DNA of 64,000 bases from Streptomyces sp. NBC_01214 (GCF_026340975.1 NZ_JAPEOS010000001.1:3567001-3631000), one strand, 5' to 3'. Shown: positions 45,421 to 54,995, counted from the first letter of the stretch. Notes: a model not told the origin generated them from the sequence alone. Numbers and translations: made by a program.

Positions 45421-46698
45421 TCATGGGGCGGGATCGGCCTCCAGCGCCGAGGCCGGGTCCGGGGCGGAGGGCCCCGACGGGATCCACCGACCCGCCTCGC
45501 GGCGGTACGGCCACCAGCGCCCCTCCCGGCCCAGCCGGAGCTGGCGGTCGGTGCCCGCCTCCGTCCAGCGGGCGCGGACCCGGCGGAGCACCGGAGCCCC
45601 CTCGTCCGCCCAGGCCGCGGCCAGGGCCGACCCGGCACGGGCCAGTTCGCTCCGGCCCGGCGTCCAGTCGTCCCCCAGCGCCGCCAGGCCCGGGGCCGCG
45701 CCGAAGCCCCAGGCGCGTACGGCCAGTTCCATCTCGGCCCGGCTGCGCCCGGTAGCCGCCGCCAGGCGGGAGCGGATCCGGACGTCACCGGCCTGCGCGG
45801 CGAGGCGTACGGCGTCTTCGGCGCGCGTGAGCGGAGCCGCCGGGGCACGATGGGCGTGTCCCGGAGCCAGCGCCTCTGCGAGCCGCCGATGTGCCTCGGC
45901 CGCGGCTGCCTGCGCCAGGAACTCCACCGCGTCCACGTCGAGTCCCGTGTGCGCTTCGGTCTCCGTGTCCAGCGTCGGAGGATGGCCCGGCGCCTGTGGC
46001 AGCTCCGGCGGCGGCGGCAGGGCCGCAAGGGCAGCGCCCGCCGCGAAGACCTCCGCCGCCGGAACACCCTCGTCGGTGGGCGCGGGCGGAGCGGCTGCGG
46101 CTGTGGCTGCGTCCGATTTCGCTTCCGCCGTGCTCCGCTCCGCCAGTTCGGCCACCAGCTCGCGCTCGCCCCGGCCCCGCAGGAGCAGCAGTACGAACGG
46201 GTCCTGGTCCAGCAGCCGGGCCACCTGGTAGCAGAGCGCGGCCGTGTGCGGGCAGTGGTCCCACTCGCCGCAGTCGCAGCGCGGGTCGAGGTCTCCGATG
46301 CCGGGCAGCAGCTCCACCCCGGCCGCGGCCGCGTCCTCGGCGAGTTCCGGCGGCACCTCCCGGTCGAGCAGCGCCGCGATGTGCCCGGCCTCCGCTGCGG
46401 CCAGATCCAGCAGGCGGTCCCATTCGGCTTCCGTGAACTCCTGTACCAGCACGTCCGTCCGGTGCGCCGTCCCGTCCGGATCGCGCACCACCGCGGTGAG
46501 CCCGCCGGGGCGCACCGACACCGCGCCGACGGAGCCCGCGCGCGCGTACCGGCGACCCTGCTTGACCTGCGTCCCGTCGAGCGCGCTGTCCTCCAGGGCG
46601 CGCAGCCAGGCATGGCCCCACCAGGTGTGGGCGAAGCCGCGGCCGCGGGTGGGAGCCACGGCCGGGAAGGTCTTCTCGTACGGGTCTCGGGTGTTCAT
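45421..46698 (-). CDS. SWIM zinc-finger protein
   Basis: 425 residues. The SWIM motif CDCGEWDHCPHTAALCY (CxC...CxH) lies near residue 140. The start TRGRGFAHTWWGHAWLRALE is characteristic of the actinobacterial SWIM family encoded next to SNF2 helicases. A long Ala/Pro-rich middle separates this from a helical C-terminal part. SWIM domains bind DNA or protein. The helicase gene ends 3 bp... upstream in transcription, so the two are made together. Confidence 0.9.
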   Translation of the reverse strand: MNTRDPYEKTFPAVAPTRGRGFAHTWWGHAWLRALEDSALDGTQVKQGRRYARAGSVGAVSVRPGGLTAVVRDPDGTAHRTDVLVQEFTEAEWDRLLDLAAAEAGHIAALLDREVPPELAEDAAAAGVELLPGIGDLDPRCDCGEWDHCPHTAALCYQVARLLDQDPFVLLLLRGRGERELVAELAERSTAEAKSDAATAAAAPPAPTDEGVPAAEVFAAGAALAALPPPPELPQAPGHPPTLDTETEAHTGLDVDAVEFLAQAAAAEAHRRLAEALAPGHAHRAPAAPLTRAEDAVRLAAQAGDVRIRSRLAAATGRSRAEMELAVRAWGFGAAPGLAALGDDWTPGRSELARAGSALAAAWADEGAPVLRRVRARWTEAGTDRQLRLGREGRWWPYRREAGRWIPSGPSAPDPASALEADPAP

Positions 46699-46701
46699 CG
46701 C

Positions 46702-49700
46702 TCACTCCCCGCGCGCGGTCGGGCGCAGCGCCACGAGCTCGGCCAGTTCGGCATCGGTCAGTTCGGTCAGCGCGCCCTCGCCGCCCGCGAGGACGGCGTC
46801 GGCCAGTGCGCGTTTGCGCGCCAGGAGCTCGGCGATGCGCTCCTCTACGGTGCCTTCGGCGGTGATCCGGTGGACCTGTACGGGCTGGGTCTGGCCGATG
46901 CGGTAGGCGCGGTCGGTGGCCTGTTCCTCGACGGCCGGGTTCCACCAACGGTCGAAGTGGATGACGTGCCCGGCCCGGGTGAGGTTCAGCCCGGTGCCCG
47001 CCGCCTTCAGGGACAGCAGGAAGACGGGGACCTCGCCCGCCTGGAAGCGGTCGACGAGCTCCTCGCGGTGCGGCACCGGCGTCCCGCCGTGCAGGAACTG
47101 CGAGGCGATCCCGCGGCCGGCCAGGTGCTTCTCCAAGATCCTGGCCATCGCCACGTACTGGGTGAAGACCAGTACCGAGCCGCCCTCGGCCAGGATCGTG
47201 TCGAGGAGTTCGTCGAGCAGCTCCAGCTTTCCGGAGCGGGCGCCGCCGTCGCCGGCCTCCTTGGCGCCGCGTTCCGCCGGGCCGTGCTCCCGCAGGTAGT
47301 GGGCCGGATGGTTGCAGATCTGCTTGAGGGAGGTCAGCAGCTTGACCACCAGACCGCGCCGCTCCATCCCGTCCGCCTCCGAGATCGCGGCGAGGGTTTC
47401 GCGTACGACCGCCTCGTAGAGCGAGGTCTGTTCGCGGCTGAGGGTGACGGTGTGGTCGGTCTCGGTCTTCGGCGGCAGCTCGGGTGCGATGCCGGGGTCG
47501 GACTTCTTGCGGCGCAGCAGGAACGGCCGGACGAGTGCGGAGAGTCGCGCGGCGGCCTGCGGGTCGCGGCCGCTCTCGACGGGGTCGGCGTAGCGGGATC
47601 GGAAGGTGCCGAGGCGGCCGAGGATCCCGGGCGTGGTCCAGTCGAGGACGGCCCACAGCTCGGCGAGGTCGTTCTCGACGGGGGTGCCGGTCAGGGCCAC
47701 GCGGGCCGGGGCCGGGATGGTGCGCAGGGCCTTGGCGGTGGCCGAACGGGGGTTCTTGACGTGCTGGGCCTCGTCGGCCACGACCATGCCCCAGCGGACG
47801 GCGGCTAGTTCGGGCGCGTGCAGGCGCATGGTGCCGTAGGTGGTGAGGACGAACCCGCCGGTGAGCCCGGTGAGCCCGGTGAGCCCGGTGAGCCCGGCGA
47901 GGCTGCGGTCCGGGCCGTGGAAGCGGCGTACGGGGGTGCCGGGGGCGAACTTCTCGATCTCCCGCTGCCAGTTGCCCAGCAGCGAGGCCGGGCACACGAC
48001 CAGGGTCGGTCCGGCCGTGGCGATGGCGGGGTCGGTGCCGGCGCCGGGCGCCGGGGGTCGGTTGCGGTGCAGGTGGAGCGCGATGAGGGTGACGGTCTTG
48101 CCGAGGCCCATGTCGTCGGCGAGGCAGGCGCCGAGGCCGAGCGAGGTCATCCGGTCCAGCCAGCGCAGACCGCGCAGCTGGTAGTCGCGCAGGGTGGCCC
48201 GCAGCTCCGACGGCGCGCCGGGGGCGTCGGGAGCCCCGGGAGCCTCCTGCGGGTCGGTGGCGAGGCGCGCGCGCAGCCCCTCCAGCGGACCGGTGGCCTC
48301 TACGTCGACCCGCTTGCCGTCGATCTCCGCCGACCCGGTGAGTACGGCGGCCAGCGCGTCCGCGGCCGCGATCGTACGGTCCTGGCGGGCGCGGGCCCGG
48401 TGGGCTTCGGCGGGATCGACCAGGACCCATTGGTCGCGCAGCCGGACCAGGGGGCGCTTCGCTTCGGCGAGACGGTCGAGTTCGGCGCGGGTGAGATCGC
48501 CCTGGTCGCCGAGGGCGTGGCGCCAGCTGAAGGAGAGCAGGACGCCGGGGGAGAGCAGCCCCGAGGGGCGGGCGCTCGCGGTGGTGTCGTCGGGGGAGCC
48601 GAGGACGGCTCGGGCGTTCAGGTCGCGCAGGAGCCCGCGCGGCCAGTGCACCTGGACCCCGTCGGCGGCCAGGGTGGTGGCGGCTTCGCCGAGCAGCTCC
48701 GTGACCTCCTCGTCGGCGAGTTCGACCGCGTCTGGGACGGCCGCGCCCAGCAGCGGGGTGAGTGGGGGCCACAGCCGGGAGGCGCGGCGCAGGGCGCGGA
48801 GGGCGTCCATCCGGGCGCTCGGGGGGAAGGCGGCCGCGGCGGCACCGGAACCGGCCCAGACGTCGGCGGCATCGGCGACGAGGGCGGTGTCGGACAGGCT
48901 GTGCAGCTGCAGGACGGCTCGGAAGGCGGGGGCGGCTTCGGGGCGCTGCGCCGCGGCCGCGTCGAGGACCCCGTCGAGGACCTGGTCGAGGACCCCTTCG
49001 AGTTCGATCCGCAGGGAGATCCGGACTCCGGCGTCATGGCCGGCGGCCACCTCGGCGGCCCATCCGCGCAGCTCGGGGTGGAGCTGCGGCGGGCGGTCGG
49101 CGTAGGCGGGGCCACCGGCGACCACGGGGGCGGCGGGGGAGCGGGGGAGGGTGTCGGCGACGGCGTCGAGGAAGGCCCGCAGGAGCGGTTCGGGCGAGGG
49201 CAGCCGGGGCGGCGCCCCGTCGGCGTTCAGCGGGACGCAACGGGCGGCGGGCGGCATGGCGGCGGCCAGTTCCCGGACCTCGTCGAGGTCGTCGGCCCCG
49301 AGCGGCCCGATCCGCCACGCGTCGTGGCCGGTGGGGCTCAGCCCGGGCAGGAGCTGCCCGCGCGCGGCGAAGCGCAGGGCGAGCAGCGCGGCGGCGCCCC
49401 AGAACACCGTGGCGCGGTCGTCGGTTCCGTCGGCCGGGCCGCCAGTTCCGTCGGCAGGGTCGCCGGGACCCGCCTCGGCCGCCGCGGCCCGGGCGCGGGT
49501 GAGCAGGGGCAGGGCTTCGTCCACGGACAGGACGCGCGCGGCCACGGTGGCCCGGCGGAGGTCGGGGGTGATGACCGGGAGCTCCTCCAAGCCGCCCTCG
49601 TGGGACGGGGCATCGGCATCGGCGTCGACCCCGGCAGGGGCGCCGGGCGACGCGTCGGCGGTCCGCCAGAGGGCGATGCGGCCGTTGCGCGGCGGGTCGG

Positions 49701-49755
49701 CGGGGAGGAAGACGGCGGAGTGGTGGTGGATGAGGCCGGAGATCTCGAAGAGCAC
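46702..49755 (-). CDS. SNF2-family DEAD/DEAH helicase
   Basis: About 1017 residues from GTG 49755 (GAGGA upstream); the frame is open to 49848, but that part overlaps a palindrome and looks like promoter. An N-terminal SNF2-associated region of about 500 residues precedes the motor. Motifs are DDMGLGKTVT (I), VADEAQHVKN (II), LTGTPVEND (III), QYVAMARILEKHLAGRG, and DRAYRIGQTQPVQVHR (VI). These proteins translocate on DNA and are tied to repair or transcription. A run of LTG repeats lies just ahead of motif Ib. The SWIM gene follows with a 3-bp gap. Confidence 0.92.
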   Translation of the reverse strand: MLFEISGLIHHHSAVFLPADPPRNGRIALWRTADASPGAPAGVDADADAPSHEGGLEELPVITPDLRRATVAARVLSVDEALPLLTRARAAAAEAGPGDPADGTGGPADGTDDRATVFWGAAALLALRFAARGQLLPGLSPTGHDAWRIGPLGADDLDEVRELAAAMPPAARCVPLNADGAPPRLPSPEPLLRAFLDAVADTLPRSPAAPVVAGGPAYADRPPQLHPELRGWAAEVAAGHDAGVRISLRIELEGVLDQVLDGVLDAAAAQRPEAAPAFRAVLQLHSLSDTALVADAADVWAGSGAAAAAFPPSARMDALRALRRASRLWPPLTPLLGAAVPDAVELADEEVTELLGEAATTLAADGVQVHWPRGLLRDLNARAVLGSPDDTTASARPSGLLSPGVLLSFSWRHALGDQGDLTRAELDRLAEAKRPLVRLRDQWVLVDPAEAHRARARQDRTIAAADALAAVLTGSAEIDGKRVDVEATGPLEGLRARLATDPQEAPGAPDAPGAPSELRATLRDYQLRGLRWLDRMTSLGLGACLADDMGLGKTVTLIALHLHRNRPPAPGAGTDPAIATAGPTLVVCPASLLGNWQREIEKFAPGTPVRRFHGPDRSLAGLTGLTGLTGLTGGFVLTTYGTMRLHAPELAAVRWGMVVADEAQHVKNPRSATAKALRTIPAPARVALTGTPVENDLAELWAVLDWTTPGILGRLGTFRSRYADPVESGRDPQAAARLSALVRPFLLRRKKSDPGIAPELPPKTETDHTVTLSREQTSLYEAVVRETLAAISEADGMERRGLVVKLLTSLKQICNHPAHYLREHGPAERGAKEAGDGGARSGKLELLDELLDTILAEGGSVLVFTQYVAMARILEKHLAGRGIASQFLHGGTPVPHREELVDRFQAGEVPVFLLSLKAAGTGLNLTRAGHVIHFDRWWNPAVEEQATDRAYRIGQTQPVQVHRITAEGTVEERIAELLARKRALADAVLAGGEGALTELTDAELAELVALRPTARGE
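47861..47896. repeat. Tandem 9-bp repeat inside the SNF2 gene
   Basis: Four exact GTGAGCCCG units in frame encode LTG-LTG-LTG-LTG between the motor motifs I and II. The reading frame is kept whatever the copy number. Confidence 0.85.
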
Positions 49756-49834
49756 GCATTCCTCAAATTTGACTACCGAGTACGGGGTGGCCGAGGTTAT
49801 CCCATCGAAGGTGTCCGACGACGGGGGCGCGACC

Positions 49835-49848
49835 GTGACCCGGGTCAC
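49835..49848. promoter_or_regulatory. 14-bp palindrome upstream of SNF2 gene
   Basis: GTGACCCGGGTCAC is perfectly symmetric, 79 bp before the chosen start of the helicase gene and about 90 bp before the divergent small membrane gene. It may be an operator for either. Confidence 0.45.
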
Positions 49849-49940
49849 TTCGAAGACCGTTCGGGTGTAGGGGAACGCGCGGTCGCGACGGCGCGTTGAG
49901 CGGGGTAGTGGTGGTCGACGGCAGGAGGAGGTGTCCGCAG

Positions 49941-50123
49941 ATGTCCACGAGCGGAAAGATCGCGGTTGCCGGAGTCGTGGCAGCCATCGTGCTGTTCTGG
50001 ACCGTGGGGTTCTGGGCCGGGCTGCTGGTCCTGATCGGCGTGCCGGTCGCCGCGTACCTCCTGCTGGACTCCTCCCAGCGGCGTCGTCTGCGGGGTATAT
50101 CCAGGAAGCAGATCGGCCGCTGA
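49941..50123 (+). CDS. Small two-helix membrane protein
   Basis: 60 residues from ATG 49941, with GGAGGAGG about 10 bp upstream. Two hydrophobic segments (about 6-20 and 23-42) are followed by a basic tail (SQRRRLRGISRKQIGR). Similar tiny membrane proteins are common in Streptomyces; role unknown. A terminator follows 33 bp after the stop. Confidence 0.7.
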   Translation: MSTSGKIAVAGVVAAIVLFWTVGFWAGLLVLIGVPVAAYLLLDSSQRRRLRGISRKQIGR

Positions 50124-50156
50124 CCGCGGCCGCCGCGCGCTGACCCGGCAGGGCGG

Positions 50157-50185
50157 CCGGGCTCCGGCTTCGGTGCGGAGCCCGG
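50157..50185. terminator. Bidirectional terminator-like hairpin
   Basis: Arms CCGGGCTCCG (50157-50166) and CGGAGCCCGG (50176-50185) enclose a GCTTCGGTG loop. It lies between two convergent genes, the small membrane protein and the polyprenyl synthase. Confidence 0.75.
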
Positions 50186-50274
50186 CGGGCACGGCCGCGG
50201 GGCGGGACTCGGGCGCGTACCCGCTCGGTGGCGCTGACGCCCGAGAGATGTGGCCCGCCCGGGCGGCGGCCGGG

Positions 50275-51282
50275 TCAGGCGGCGCCGCTCACGACGGCCG
50301 GGGCGAGCTCCGCTTCGAGCAGCATCTGGGACGCGTGGTCCACGAGGTGTCGGAGTACCGGCAAGTAGGTCTCGTCGCCGCCCAGTTCGTCCAGGATTCG
50401 GTACCCCTCGGCGCGGAACGCGTCGATCTCCGCCCGGTACCGGTCGAGAGCGGTGGGCGTTCGCAGCAGTGCCTCCAGTTCAGCTCGGGCGTGATGCGAG
50501 CGCCCGGCGGTGGCGCACAGGCCCAGGACGTGCTCCCGGGAATCGGGCGAGGCGTCCTCGATGACGGAGGCGAGGAGATAGGTGACCGTACCGTTGAGCA
50601 GGTCCTCGTTGCGGCCGGACAGGATGTCTTCCTGGTCGTTGAATATTTGCCAAAGGATGCCGAAGACGTAGCCGAATTCACGCCACAGCTCCACCTTCTC
50701 GGCCGTTGTTCCGGAGAATATCGCGGCCATTGCGGTGATCATTCCGAACGGCGCACCGGACTTGCCGCGGTACGTCTCGACCACCGATTTCCGCGAGGCG
50801 GTGCAGACGTCCCCGCGCATGTCGTCGATCTGTCCGTCGACGCCGATGATCCAGCCGTTCAGGATCTCGGTTATCAGCGCGCTGCGCGACGATTCCGGGA
50901 GGTCCTGCGAGAGGAGGATCTGGATGGGGAGCGAGTTCCCCGTGATGACGGATGCGAGCAGCGCTTCGTTCTCGGTGAGCTCGCCGGAGATGGAGGCGCC
51001 GTTGGCGTCCGCCAGGTCGTCGAGATAGCAGGCCGAGGTCCACCACAGCAGGTGGACGGCGGACAGCGGAATGGCCGGCTTCGGATTGCCGGTCTCTATG
51101 GCGTGCGTGAGGAGCGGCAGCACCGAGAGGGGATGTCTCAGTTTGCGGTGCTCCAAGAGCTTGGCCACTGAGTTCCTGGTCGTGCTCGCCAGTGGGCCGA
51201 GCCGCTCCAGCGCGGTGTCGATCTCCGCGTCGATGTCCTGCGAGACTTCCCGGTGCAGGTCCAGGTAGGACATGGAATTCAA
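50275..51282 (-). CDS. Polyprenyl synthase family protein
   Basis: 335 residues, TTG start at 51282 with GGAGG six bases upstream. It has the trans-prenyltransferase aspartate motifs: DDLAD (88-92) as the first and NDQED (215-219) as the second, with GKSGAP and VDGQIDDMRG between. The family joins IPP to allylic diphosphates; chain length cannot be read from the sequence. The Asn at the first place of the second motif and the lack of other terpene genes nearby leave open a specialised role, for example making a precursor for a distant cluster. Confidence 0.82.
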   Translation of the reverse strand: MNSMSYLDLHREVSQDIDAEIDTALERLGPLASTTRNSVAKLLEHRKLRHPLSVLPLLTHAIETGNPKPAIPLSAVHLLWWTSACYLDDLADANGASISGELTENEALLASVITGNSLPIQILLSQDLPESSRSALITEILNGWIIGVDGQIDDMRGDVCTASRKSVVETYRGKSGAPFGMITAMAAIFSGTTAEKVELWREFGYVFGILWQIFNDQEDILSGRNEDLLNGTVTYLLASVIEDASPDSREHVLGLCATAGRSHHARAELEALLRTPTALDRYRAEIDAFRAEGYRILDELGGDETYLPVLRHLVDHASQMLLEAELAPAVVSGAA

Positions 51283-51541
51283 GAATGGCCTCCGTCGTGG
51301 AATGGGCCGCAGGTGCGGGGTACGCGCCTTTGAGCCGCTTGACTGGCCGATTCGATCATTCCGGAGGAAGGGGATCCAGAGCGATTTTCAGTCTCGGTGG
51401 CCGATTCTTTTCGGTTGTGACGAGCTGTGACGGTCCTCGCCCTGAGGCCGGCCGCCGACGGACCGCCCGGTATGGGGCCACCATCGGGCTGCGGCTGCGG
51501 CTGCGGCTGCCGTCACCGCTGTTGCCCGCTGCGGCTCGTGT

Positions 51542-52330
51542 TCACGACGGGCGGACCGCGATGCGGTCCAGTGCCGTCAGCAGGTCCGGCAGGTCCAGCT
51601 GGTCCGCGTCTCCCTCGTGGGGGACCGTGAGCACCTCGCTCGGCTCCTCGTCCAGCAGGACGAAGGCCGCCTCGCCGGTACGCGCCACGAGCGACCAGCC
51701 GGGCCCGTCCACCCGCAGCGTCCGGGCCCCCTCGCCGGCGAACGAGGACCGCACCCGGCCGGGCGGTGGCGGGGTCTTCGTGTACGCCACGGCCTCCTCC
51801 AGTGCCCGTGCGAGCCCGGGGTGTGCGGCGGCAGCCGCCCCGCCGTCCGTGGCCACGCGCTCCCGCCAGTCCGCCCACTCCCGCGCGATCTGGTCCGCGC
51901 CCATCCGTCGCTGCACCGGACCCCATGCGTCCGCCGAGGGCGGGGCGAGCGGGACCCGCCCCGTACCGTCCGCTCCTTGCTCGGGATCGTGGGGCTCCGG
52001 GATTCCCGACGCGGCCACCGACAGCTCCAGTGGCCAGCCCGCCAGCGAGACCACGATCGTCCGCTCGTCGGGGGACAGGTCGTACTCCATCCCGCAGTCC
52101 CAGGAGGCGATGGCCGTCGCGACGAGCGAGACGTCGTCCACGACGACCGTCCAGCGCGCGCCCTCCTCGTCCTGGCCGAGCACCAGCCCGTAGCCCTCCC
52201 CGTTCGGCGCCACGCCCAGCAGGGAGCAGGCTTCGGGGAAGTCGTCGCCCAGGATGCTGGGGAACTGTGCGGGGGTCAGCAGCACAGCGGTCAGCACGTA
52301 CAGCGAGCCGCCACCCTCGTCGTCGGACAC
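51542..52330 (-). CDS. Hypothetical Streptomyces protein
   Basis: 262 residues, no signal peptide or membrane helix. A C-terminal segment (SLVARTGEAAFVLLDEEPSEVLTVP) looks like a beta-sheet domain; the middle is Ala-rich. Not recognised beyond a general resemblance to cytosolic Streptomyces proteins of unknown function. Codon use is like its neighbours. It stands alone, divergent from the oxygenase gene at 52466; the 259-bp gap after its stop holds short GCTGCG runs and the prenyl synthase promoter. Confidence 0.7.
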   Translation of the reverse strand: MSDDEGGGSLYVLTAVLLTPAQFPSILGDDFPEACSLLGVAPNGEGYGLVLGQDEEGARWTVVVDDVSLVATAIASWDCGMEYDLSPDERTIVVSLAGWPLELSVAASGIPEPHDPEQGADGTGRVPLAPPSADAWGPVQRRMGADQIAREWADWRERVATDGGAAAAAHPGLARALEEAVAYTKTPPPPGRVRSSFAGEGARTLRVDGPGWSLVARTGEAAFVLLDEEPSEVLTVPHEGDADQLDLPDLLTALDRIAVRPS

Positions 52331-52465
52331 CTGGCCTCCTGGTAGCTCTCTCGTCGGCGCACCTTAACCAGCGGGTAACCCGCCCGTCGAGAGCTTGCGG
52401 GATACGATTTCCAAGGCTGCTACCTGCACGTAGAGTTGGGGACCCGCCACAGAAAGGGACACCTG

Positions 52466-53380
52466 GTGCAGCGTTACGATCGGCTGAGGGAGATCCTCCG
52501 TCTTGATCCCGACAAGGATTTTCTCGCCATCTACCGGCTCACCGCCACCTACGAGTTCCCCTGGGACTTCAGCCGCGCCCTGGAACTCGCCCTGTTCCGG
52601 ACCTATGCCGTCCCGAGCATCGGCGGCCTGCTGGCCGAGACGGCCGAGTTCACCGACCGGACCCAAAAGCGCTACGACGACACCGCACTGCTCCTGGACG
52701 CGGTCGTCGAGCACGGTTTCGAGAGCGACACCGCGCGCACCGCCATCCGCCGTGTCAACCAGATGCACCGCAGCTACGACATCTCGAACGAGGACATGCG
52801 GTACGTCCTGTGCACCTTCGTGGTGATTCCGGCACGCTGGCTGGACGCCTACGGCTGGCGTCCGCTGACCCACCACGAGCGCCGGGCCTGCGCGAACTAC
52901 TACGCCACCCTCGGCCGCCACCTGGGCATCACGGACGTCCCGAGCTCCTACGAGGAGTTCGAAACCACCCTCAACGCCTACGAACAGGCACATTTCGGCT
53001 GGGACGAAGGAGCCCGCAAGGTCGCCGACTCCACCCTCGACCTCATGGCCTCCTGGTACCCGGCGCCTGTCGCCCCCGCCGTGCGGCGCGCGAGCCTCGC
53101 CCTCCTCGACGAGTCACTGCTGGACGCCTTCCGGTACGAGACCCCCCGCGCCCCGGTCCGGCGCCTCGTCCAGGGCGCCCTGTGGCTGCGCGGCCGCGCG
53201 GTACGGCTCCTGCCCCCGCGTCGAGCCCCCCACTACGCCCGCCAGAACCCGGAGATCAAGGGCTATCCGGACGGCTACGACGTGGGTGAGCTCGGCACCT
53301 TCCCCGTGCCCGGCTCGGGCGGCTGCCCCGTTCCGCACCCCCGCCGGCCCGCCGGAGCCGAGGCCCAGCCTCCGGCCTGA
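52466..53380 (+). CDS. MpaB/DUF2236 family oxygenase-like protein
   Basis: 304 residues from GTG 52466, with AAAGGGA upstream. It resembles the MpaB/latex-clearing (DUF2236) family: YEFPWDFSRALELALFRTYAVP near the start, and the core RRVNQMHRSYDISNEDMRYVL with Arg/His residues that would bind heme, then the helix TFVVIPARWLDAYGWRPLT. Family members cleave or hydroxylate lipophilic compounds with O2. The Pro/Ala-rich C-terminus is not conserved. Substrate unknown. Confidence 0.8.
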   Translation: MQRYDRLREILRLDPDKDFLAIYRLTATYEFPWDFSRALELALFRTYAVPSIGGLLAETAEFTDRTQKRYDDTALLLDAVVEHGFESDTARTAIRRVNQMHRSYDISNEDMRYVLCTFVVIPARWLDAYGWRPLTHHERRACANYYATLGRHLGITDVPSSYEEFETTLNAYEQAHFGWDEGARKVADSTLDLMASWYPAPVAPAVRRASLALLDESLLDAFRYETPRAPVRRLVQGALWLRGRAVRLLPPRRAPHYARQNPEIKGYPDGYDVGELGTFPVPGSGGCPVPHPRRPAGAEAQPPA

Positions 53381-53430
53381 TCCCGGGCACCTCCGCGGAC
53401 CCCGGGCGCGTGGCCGACGTACGAACGTCT

Positions 53431-54030
53431 TCAGGGGCGACGTACGGCCAGCGCCAGGAAACGGTCGTCGTCATCGACGTACGAGACCATGTTCCAGCCC
53501 GAACCGGTCAGCAGCGGGCCGAGGTTGTGCTCGGCCCGCATGTCCTGCGGTGTCAGCTCGCGACCGTGACGTGCGGCGAGGGCCGCTCGCCCGATCGGGT
53601 GGAAGAGCGCGAGCCCGCCACCGGGGCGGACCACCCGGGCTAGCTCGCGCAGGTTCGCCGCCGGGTCGGGCAGGTGGGCGATGAGTCCGGCGGCGAACAC
53701 CGCGTCGAGCACCTCGTCGCGCAGCGGCAGCCGGGCCACGTCGGCGAGCAGCAGGGCGCCCTCGGCGTCCCGCCCCGCCCGCCGCGCGGCGGCCAGCATC
53801 TGCGGGGTGAGGTCCACCCCGAGCACGGTCCCGGACGGTCCGACGGCGGACCGCAGAGCGGTCATGGCCCGCCCGGTGCCGCAGCCCGCGTCGAGCACGC
53901 GGTCCCCGGGCCGCAGTCCGAACTCGGTCACGGCGGTGGTGAACGCGGGCCCGTCCCCGGGAAACTTGCGGTCCCAGTCGGCCGCACGCGCCCCGAAGAA
54001 CTCCTGCACGTGTGTGTGGTCTTCGCTCAT
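53431..54030 (-). CDS. SAM-dependent class I methyltransferase
   Basis: 199 residues from ATG 54030. Motif I VLDAGCGTGRAM, motif II acidic turn VLGVDLTPQML, then LPLRDEVLDAVFAAGLIAHLPDP and ELARVVRPGGGLALF are those of the UbiE/methyltransferase-11 group. Substrate not predictable. The HPIGRAALAARHG stretch and C-terminal WNMVSYVDDDDRFLAL occur in related actinobacterial proteins. It is divergent from the MHYT gene. Confidence 0.88.
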   Translation of the reverse strand: MSEDHTHVQEFFGARAADWDRKFPGDGPAFTTAVTEFGLRPGDRVLDAGCGTGRAMTALRSAVGPSGTVLGVDLTPQMLAAARRAGRDAEGALLLADVARLPLRDEVLDAVFAAGLIAHLPDPAANLRELARVVRPGGGLALFHPIGRAALAARHGRELTPQDMRAEHNLGPLLTGSGWNMVSYVDDDDRFLALAVRRP

Positions 54031-54206
54031 GCGCCCATGATCCCCCACGGGCAGTCGCCCGCGTGCCCGCGCGCCTGCGGACCGTGCGCAAGCTGGCACG
54101 TGGTGTGATCGAAGATGAACGTAGCTCTGTCATATTCCAGCAGTTCCAGCTGCTTTCGAAATGCGCCCCCTGTTCGCGCCCTCACCCGGACTAGCGTCCC
54201 GTGGCC

Positions 54207-54995
54207 ATGGGACACCTGGGACATCTGGACCACGCCGCCTACGGCTGGCTGACACCCGCGCTGTCATACGTGATGGCATCGATCGGCGCCGCCCTCGGGC
54301 TGCGCTGCACCGTCCGGGCCCTCGCCACGACCGGGGCCTCCCGCCGCAACTGGCTCCTCACCGCGGCCTCCGCCATCGGCACCGGCATCTGGACCATGCA
54401 CTTCGTCGCGATGCTCGGCTTCGAGGTCACGGGAACCGAGATCCACTACGACGTGCCCCTCACGATCCTCAGCCTGCTCGTCGCCGTGCTGGTCGTCGGC
54501 GCCGGAGTCTTCGCCGTCGGGTACGGCAAGGAGCGCGGCCGGTCCCTCGTACTGGGCGGCCTGACCACCGGACTCGGCGTCGCCAGCATGCACTACCTGG
54601 GCATGGCGGCCCTGCGTCTGCACGGCGACGTCTCCTACGACCCGCTCGCCGTCGGACTCTCCGTCGCCATCGCCGTGATCGCGGCGACCGCCGCCCTGTG
54701 GGCCGCGCTCAACATCAAGGCACCCGTGGCGGTCGCCGTCGCCTCCCTCGTCATGGGCGCCGCCGTCAGCAGCATGCACTACACGGGGATGATGGCCGTC
54801 GCCGTCAGGGTCAGCCCCTCGGACGCGGCCCTGCCCGGCGCCACGGCCATGCAGTTCATCTTCCCGCTCGCCGTCGGGCTGGGCTCCTACCTGTTCATCA
54901 CCGCCGCCTTCATCGCGCTCTCCCCGACGGTCGACGAACGCGCCGCCTCCGCCTCGGCGCAGCACCTGGGGGAGCGCACCGCAGCCGCCCACTGA
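54207..54995 (+). CDS. MHYT-domain membrane sensor
   Basis: 262 residues with seven membrane helices and the three MHYT copies: WTMHFVAM, SMHYLGM and SMHYTGM. The conserved Met/His residues are thought to bind copper and sense O2, CO or NO. No output domain is attached. It lies 167 bp before the conservon kinase gene in the same direction and probably feeds that system. ATG 54207 was preferred to the GTG two codons earlier. Confidence 0.93.
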   Translation: MGHLGHLDHAAYGWLTPALSYVMASIGAALGLRCTVRALATTGASRRNWLLTAASAIGTGIWTMHFVAMLGFEVTGTEIHYDVPLTILSLLVAVLVVGAGVFAVGYGKERGRSLVLGGLTTGLGVASMHYLGMAALRLHGDVSYDPLAVGLSVAIAVIAATAALWAALNIKAPVAVAVASLVMGAAVSSMHYTGMMAVAVRVSPSDAALPGATAMQFIFPLAVGLGSYLFITAAFIALSPTVDERAASASAQHLGERTAAAH

